In this document: piece by piece, positions 59,403 to 64,000 of the stretch
Layout: each line of letters opens with the position of its first letter
How positions within the stretch are numbered: the stretch's first letter is position 1
DNA from: Sphingomonas sp. LY29
GTDB taxonomy: Bacteria; Pseudomonadota; Alphaproteobacteria; Sphingomonadales; Sphingomonadaceae
Direction: 5' to 3'
DNA: 64,000 nucleotides
Assembly (NCBI RefSeq): GCF_035593985.1
Contig: NZ_CP141587.1
Location: 124,001-188,000 of the forward strand
Notes under the pieces: generated by a model
Database searches by the model: none
Told to the model about the DNA's origin: nothing
Seen by the model: the letters and a program-made list of their open reading frames with translations, nothing else
Position numbers and translations under genes: made by a program

Positions 59403-62400
59403 ATGCCGCCCGGCTTGAAGCCTTTCCCGCCCCTGAAGGGTGCGCAGGACGCTGCGTCCGACCCGACGATCCACGCGGCGCTTTCGGCATCGGCGGGGAC
59501 GGGGAAGACGCAGGTTCTGACCGCGCGGGTGATCCGTCTGCTGTTGCGCGGCGTTCCGCCGGAAGCGATCCTGTGCCTGACCTTTACCAAGGCCGGCGCG
59601 GCGGAGATGGCCAACCGGATTGCCGGCCGTCTCGCCCATTGGGTGCGGTTGCCCGATCCGGCGCTGGAAAAGGAATTGTTCGCGCTGGGCGAGGAGCGCG
59701 ACAAGCCGGCGCTCCAGCGCGCCCGCCGCCTGTTCACGCGCGTGCTCGAAGCGCGAGGCGGAGGCTTGCGCATCCAGACGATCCACAGTTTCGCGCAGCA
59801 GTTGCTTGCCTCATTTCCTTCGGAAGCGGGCATCGCGCCGGGCCTCAAGCCGATCGAAGGCCGGGCCGAGCAGGAACTGGCGCGTCAGACGCTGGCATTG
59901 TTGCTCTCCGACGCCGAAGAAAGCGGTCGTCGCGGCCTGCTCAACGACGTTTCGGCGCTTAGCCTGCGATTGGGGGAAGAAGGCGCGCAATCCTATCTAA
60001 TGGATTGCGCCCATGCGCATGAGGCGATGGCCGCGCTCGGCGACCCCTCTACTATCGAGCAACGTTTGTTCGAGCTGATCGGGATGCCTGGAGGCGCGGA
60101 CGACTTCGAAGCCAAACTTGCCGACGATGCGATCGACCGATTGCTGTTCAATCGCCTGGTCCTCGCCAATCGAGCATGGAAAACAGCGACCGGCGACAAG
60201 ATCGTCGCCAACCTCGGTCGCTTCATTGCCGCGAGCCCGTTAGAACGTGCCGATCTGCTTGACGGATTGGGGGCGAACCTCGTCACCGCCAAGGGAGAAA
60301 TCTGCAAGGTAAAGGCCAAGCAGGTCGCGGCGGATCCGGATTATGAGCAGGTCGTGCAACAATTTGCCGATTGGTGGACCGAGCTTCGCTTGCTTCGTTC
60401 TGCGGGGACGCTGGCGAAGACCCAAGCCGCCGGCCTTCGCGCGGGTCAGGCCTTTGCCGCCGCCTATGTACGCGCCAAGCGCGCGGCGGGCGTGGCCGAC
60501 TTCGACGACCTGATCCACTGGACGCAGGCGCTTTTCCAGAAGCTCGGGATGGGCGATTGGGTTCGCTACAAGCTCGACCAGCGGACCGACCACATCCTGG
60601 TCGACGAGGCGCAGGACACCAACCAGGATCAATGGGCCATCGTTGATGCGCTCGCGGGTGAATATTTTACCGGTAATCCAGAGGCCGAGGATCACTGGCG
60701 TACCCTGTTCATGGTCGGCGATTATAAGCAGGCGATCTTCGGTTTTCAGGGCACCAATCCGCGCGAATATGACAAGTATCGCTCGCTCGTCGCAGAGCGT
60801 GCATCCGCCGCGGGCGAGGCGGCAATGGACGCGGACCAAGCGGCACGCGAGTTCCGCGACCTTTCGATCGACGCCAGTTTTCGTTCGTCACCCGCGGTCC
60901 TCGAACTGGTCGATGCCATGATCGGCGACGTCGGTCCTTCGGCGATGGGCCTTCCCAACGCCCCGCCGCCGCATGTCGCTTTCCATTCTTCACGACCGGG
61001 AAGGGTCGAGCTGTGGCCGGCCTTCGAACCCGCGGTTGCGCCCGAAGAGGATACCGCCGACGAAGGATGGATCGATGAGCCGCTCAGGCTTTACGCCGAC
61101 GCGATGGCCGCCACGATCAAGGGTTGGCTCGACGCGCCGCCGATGATGGGATCGACAGGCCGGCCGCTGACCGCTGGCGACATCCTGATCCTGGTACGCA
61201 GCCGGACCGAGTTTGCCTCGCTAATTGTCGCGCGCCTTTATGCGCAGGGCGTCCCTGTCGCCGGGATCGACCGTCTTCACCTGCACAAGCCGCTGGCGGT
61301 CAAGGATCTGCTGTCGGCGATCCGCTTCGTCGTTCAGCCGCTCGATGATTTGAATCTTGCTGGCCTGCTCGTGTCGCCGCTGCTTGGCTGGGATCAGCAA
61401 CAACTTTACGACCTCGCCTTTGACCGTCCGGGACGGCTTTGGGCAGCGCTGTCGTCGCGCCGGGACGAGAAACCCCAGTTCGCCGAAGCGCACCGGACGC
61501 TGTCCGAATGGTTGGCGATGGCCGATTATGTCACGCCGGCGCGCTTTCTGGAGACGATCCTGTCGGGCCCGGTTCAGGGTCGGCATAAGTTGCTTGAACG
61601 GCTCGGCGAGGCGGCGCGCGATCCGATCGAGGAACTGGTTGCCAGCGCAGTACAGTTTGAGGGCGAGGAAATTGCCTCGCTCGACCGCTTCCTAGCGTGG
61701 TTCGACCGCGGCGATGTCGAGGTCAAGCGTGACGCGTCGTCCTCGGGGAACGCGGTTCGAGTGATGACCGTGCACGCAGCCAAGGGTCTCGAAGCGCCCC
61801 TCGTCATACTCGCCGATGCGACCCATGATCCAGCGGCGGTCGGCGGGACTTCGTCGACGATGGAATTTGGAATTCCAGATGTCGGCAACGTTCCCTTGAT
61901 CCGGCCCCGCAAGGACGAGTGCGCGCCCCTGTTTCGCCTTCTCCTCGAAAAGACGAAAAAGGAGGACGAGGAAGAGCATTGGCGCCTTGCCTACGTAGGG
62001 CTGACTCGCGCGGCGGAGCGTCTAGTCATTGCTGGCGTGAAGAAGCGCCGCGACGTGCCGGAGAAGAGTTGGCACCAAGCAAGTGCGCGGGCGATGATGA
62101 GCCTCGGCGCTGCGTCGGAAGAAGTGGCGCCTTGGGGCTCGGCCCTCGTTTGGGAAAATGCCGGTCGCGTCGGGGCAAAGCGGTCGACGGAGAAGACGGC
62201 GCTGATCCCCCTTCAGGTTCCCGACAGCCTGCGCACCCCTGCGCCGATCGAGGCGCGACCACCGCAACCCCTAAGTCCATCGCAAATCGTCGACGATTTG
62301 GAAGCGGCGCCGCCTCCGACGCCGGCGATGCGTGCGGCGGCGCAGCGTGGAACGCTGCTCCACACACTGTTCGAACGTCTCCCTGCGGTCGACCCCGCTG

Positions 62401-62804
62401 AACGCCAAGCACTGGCGCTACGCTGGCTAGCAAAGGCGGGAGTGGCCGAGGAAGCGATGCGGGTCGAGATCGCAGAGGCCGCGTGCAAGGTGATTGCCGA
62501 CCCCGCCTTTGCCGATGTCTTCGGACCTTCGTCGATCGGCGAGGCGCCGTTGGCGGCGACGCTGCCCGATGGCCGCGTTATCGCCGGTACCGTCGACCGA
62601 TTGCTGATCGAAGACGATCGCGTGCAGGTGATCGACTTCAAGACCGGGCGCGCTGTGCCATCGGGACCCGCCGAAATCCCCGCGCAGCATCGTCGGCAGA
62701 TGGAGGCTTATGCCGCCGCGCTGGCCGTGATCTTCCCCGATCGGACGATCGAGACGGCGCTGCTTTACACCAGCGGTCCGCGCCTCATCCCGATCAGCGC
62801 TTGA
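59403..62804 (+). CDS. addA: Double-strand break repair helicase-nuclease AddA
   Basis: This UvrD-like superfamily 1 helicase with a C-terminal RecB nuclease domain is the motor of AddAB. The 1133-residue product has Walker A SASAGTGKTQVLTAR, motif II ILVDEAQDTNQDQW, motif III MVGDYKQAIFGFQGTNP, motif V MTVHAAKGLEAPLVIL and motif VI LAYVGLTRAAERL. The nuclease motif near the end is VIDFKTGRAVPSGP. ATG 59403 starts the protein; it lies 65 bases after the small minus-strand gene. trxA follows. Confidence 0.96.
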   Translation: MPPGLKPFPPLKGAQDAASDPTIHAALSASAGTGKTQVLTARVIRLLLRGVPPEAILCLTFTKAGAAEMANRIAGRLAHWVRLPDPALEKELFALGEERDKPALQRARRLFTRVLEARGGGLRIQTIHSFAQQLLASFPSEAGIAPGLKPIEGRAEQELARQTLALLLSDAEESGRRGLLNDVSALSLRLGEEGAQSYLMDCAHAHEAMAALGDPSTIEQRLFELIGMPGGADDFEAKLADDAIDRLLFNRLVLANRAWKTATGDKIVANLGRFIAASPLERADLLDGLGANLVTAKGEICKVKAKQVAADPDYEQVVQQFADWWTELRLLRSAGTLAKTQAAGLRAGQAFAAAYVRAKRAAGVADFDDLIHWTQALFQKLGMGDWVRYKLDQRTDHILVDEAQDTNQDQWAIVDALAGEYFTGNPEAEDHWRTLFMVGDYKQAIFGFQGTNPREYDKYRSLVAERASAAGEAAMDADQAAREFRDLSIDASFRSSPAVLELVDAMIGDVGPSAMGLPNAPPPHVAFHSSRPGRVELWPAFEPAVAPEEDTADEGWIDEPLRLYADAMAATIKGWLDAPPMMGSTGRPLTAGDILILVRSRTEFASLIVARLYAQGVPVAGIDRLHLHKPLAVKDLLSAIRFVVQPLDDLNLAGLLVSPLLGWDQQQLYDLAFDRPGRLWAALSSRRDEKPQFAEAHRTLSEWLAMADYVTPARFLETILSGPVQGRHKLLERLGEAARDPIEELVASAVQFEGEEIASLDRFLAWFDRGDVEVKRDASSSGNAVRVMTVHAAKGLEAPLVILADATHDPAAVGGTSSTMEFGIPDVGNVPLIRPRKDECAPLFRLLLEKTKKEDEEEHWRLAYVGLTRAAERLVIAGVKKRRDVPEKSWHQASARAMMSLGAASEEVAPWGSALVWENAGRVGAKRSTEKTALIPLQVPDSLRTPAPIEARPPQPLSPSQIVDDLEAAPPPTPAMRAAAQRGTLLHTLFERLPAVDPAERQALALRWLAKAGVAEEAMRVEIAEAACKVIADPAFADVFGPSSIGEAPLAATLPDGRVIAGTVDRLLIEDDRVQVIDFKTGRAVPSGPAEIPAQHRRQMEAYAAALAVIFPDRTIETALLYTSGPRLIPISA

Positions 62805-62857
62805 GCAGACCGGTCGCCACCCCATATGGAGAAGCGAACCGACATCAGGAGTATGCA

Positions 62858-63187
62858 ATGGGTCAGAATACCAAAACCGTCACCGACATGAGCTTCGACG
62901 CCGACGTTCTGTCGTCCGACAAGCCGGTCCTCGTCGACTTTTGGGCGGAATGGTGCGGCCCATGCAAGGCGCTGGCGCCGACGCTCGACGCGATCGCGCA
63001 GGACTTTGACGGACGTTTGACGGTGGCTAAGGCGAACCTCGACGAAGCGGGTGATGCAGCCAACAAGGCCGGCGTCCGCACCATCCCGCTGCTGGTCCTG
63101 TTCGAGGGCGGCAAGGAAAAGGCGCGTTGGACGCGCGGCAACGCGCCGAAAGCGGTGTTGCAGGAATGGCTCGAAGGCCAGCTCTAG
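62858..63187 (+). CDS. trxA: Thioredoxin
   Basis: This 109-residue thioredoxin has the active site WCGPC (Cys33, Cys36), FWAEWCGPCKALAP and the cis-Pro loop VRTIPLLVLFEGG. AGGAG six bases before ATG 62858 sets the start. It lies 53 bases after addA, the same order as in other alphaproteobacteria. The TrxR-like enzyme at 31209 could be a reductase, but that is inference. Confidence 0.97.
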   Translation: MGQNTKTVTDMSFDADVLSSDKPVLVDFWAEWCGPCKALAPTLDAIAQDFDGRLTVAKANLDEAGDAANKAGVRTIPLLVLFEGGKEKARWTRGNAPKAVLQEWLEGQL

Positions 63188-63318
63188 TCTCCTCGTCAGC
63201 CCTGCCGTTCGATTGACGGCGGGGCGGGCGGCTCCTACATCGCGGCCCGTCCACGCCCGCGCGCGATCAAGGGCATCAGCCTTCGCGCGCCGCGACCTTT
63301 TGAGGAATATTTCGCTCC

Positions 63319-64000
63319 ATGCTCGCCTCCCTGGCCAAAAGCATCTTCGGGTCCGCCAACGACCGGTACGTCGCCAAGCTCGGCAAGATCGTCGAGGCGA
63401 TCAACGCCTTCGAGCCCACCATCTCGGCCATGACCGACGACGAGCTTCGTAACCAGACGATGATCTTCCGTCAGCGACTGGCCGACGGCGTAAAGCTGGA
63501 CGACATCCTCCCGGAAGCGTTTGCGACGGTGCGCGAAGCATCGATTCGCACGCTTGGACAACGCCATTACGATGTCCAGATGATCGGCGGCATCGTCCTT
63601 CATCGTGGCGAGATCGCCGAAATGAAGACGGGCGAGGGCAAGACCCTCGTCGCGACGCTCGCAACTTATCTCAACGCTTTGCCCGGCAAGGGCGTCCACG
63701 TCGTAACCGTCAACGATTATCTTGCCCGCCGCGACGCCGAGTGGATGGGGCAGGTCTATCGTTTCCTTGGTCTGGAAACCGGCATCATTGTCCCGAACAT
63801 GGCCGATCACGAGCGGCGCGCGGCCTACCAGGCCGACATCACCTACGCGACGAATAACGAGCTCGGCTTCGACTACCTCCGCGACAACATGAAGTTCTCG
63901 CGCGACCTGATGGTCCAGCGCCCGTTCGGTTACGCCATCGTCGACGAGGTTGATTCGATCCTGATCGACGAAGCCCGTACCCCGCTGATCATTTCCGGAC
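63319..64000 (+). CDS. secA: Preprotein translocase ATPase SecA (N-terminal part)
   Basis: SecA drives secretory proteins through SecYEG. The first 227 residues are visible: an N-terminal helix ([27 protein letters not shown]), the DEAD-like motor with Walker [42 protein letters not shown] and the DEVDS motif ([20 protein letters not shown]). The rest lies beyond the window. GAGGA occurs about 12 bases before ATG 63319. Confidence 0.97.
   Translation, partial: MLASLAKSIFGSANDRYVAKLGKIVEAINAFEPTISAMTDDELRNQTMIFRQRLADGVKLDDILPEAFATVREASIRTLGQRHYDVQMIGGIVLHRGEIAEMKTGEGKTLVATLATYLNALPGKGVHVVTVNDYLARRDAEWMGQVYRFLGLETGIIVPNMADHERRAAYQADITYATNNELGFDYLRDNMKFSRDLMVQRPFGYAIVDEVDSILIDEARTPLIISG

Overview
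This is a GC-rich, gene-dense chromosomal window from an alphaproteobacterium, most likely a sphingomonad (order Sphingomonadales). The evidence is two very large TonB-dependent receptors with the VVVTGSRIRR-type plug start, a Caulobacter-type CckA/ChpT/DivL set, a GTTC-N7-GTTC LexA box at recA, and alphaproteobacterial gene orders such as rluD-rpoH, chpT next to chemotaxis genes, and divL-tsaE-amgK-murU-addB-addA-trxA. I saw no transposase, prophage, CRISPR array, rRNA or tRNA. The window starts inside cckA and ends inside secA.

Layout. 0-10 kb: end of the hybrid kinase CckA, a lone receiver protein, recA with an SOS box, an MFS exporter, a Tat-exported M24 peptidase, a dicarboxylate/amino-acid symporter, an EF-G paralogue, rpoH and rluD. 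10-17 kb: chpT, then cheA-cheW-cheY-cheB-cheR, an AmpD-like amidase and the RNase P RNA. 17-22 kb: a J-domain protein, a hotdog thioesterase, a SufE-like protein, then a phage-shock locus (pspA, pspB, pspC and three small PspB-like genes) driven divergently from pspF. 22-28 kb: superoxide dismutase, then a tightly overlapping minus-strand chain dapF-mtaB-ftsY-yciB-ABC ATPase-ABC permease. 28-33 kb: ffh-rpsP-rimM-trmD-rplS with a thioredoxin-reductase-like gene inserted on the opposite strand. 33-44 kb: a DPP-IV peptidase, asd, small accessory genes, a lower-GC PH-domain gene between two copies of a short repeat, an ACE-like M2 peptidase, a peroxiredoxin, a YqgE/AlgH protein and ahcY with a candidate operator and leader hairpin. 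44-51.6 kb: two divergent TonB receptors. 51.7-64 kb: divL, tsaE, amgK, murU, addB, addA, trxA and the start of secA.

How the genes fit together. The window carries three parts of the CtrA phosphorelay: CckA (kinase), ChpT (phosphotransferase) and DivL (tyrosine-bearing pseudokinase regulator of CckA). A CtrA-like box lies in front of the chemotaxis operon, which suggests that CtrA controls motility here. DNA repair is represented by RecA and AddAB. Envelope maintenance is represented by the Psp system, the AmgK/MurU recycling route, the amidase, SecA, SRP (Ffh) and its receptor (FtsY).

The least ordinary locus is psp. Four consecutive small proteins and the tail of PspC all share one PspB-like coiled-coil signature. 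I know of no description of such an expanded set, though I could not search for one.
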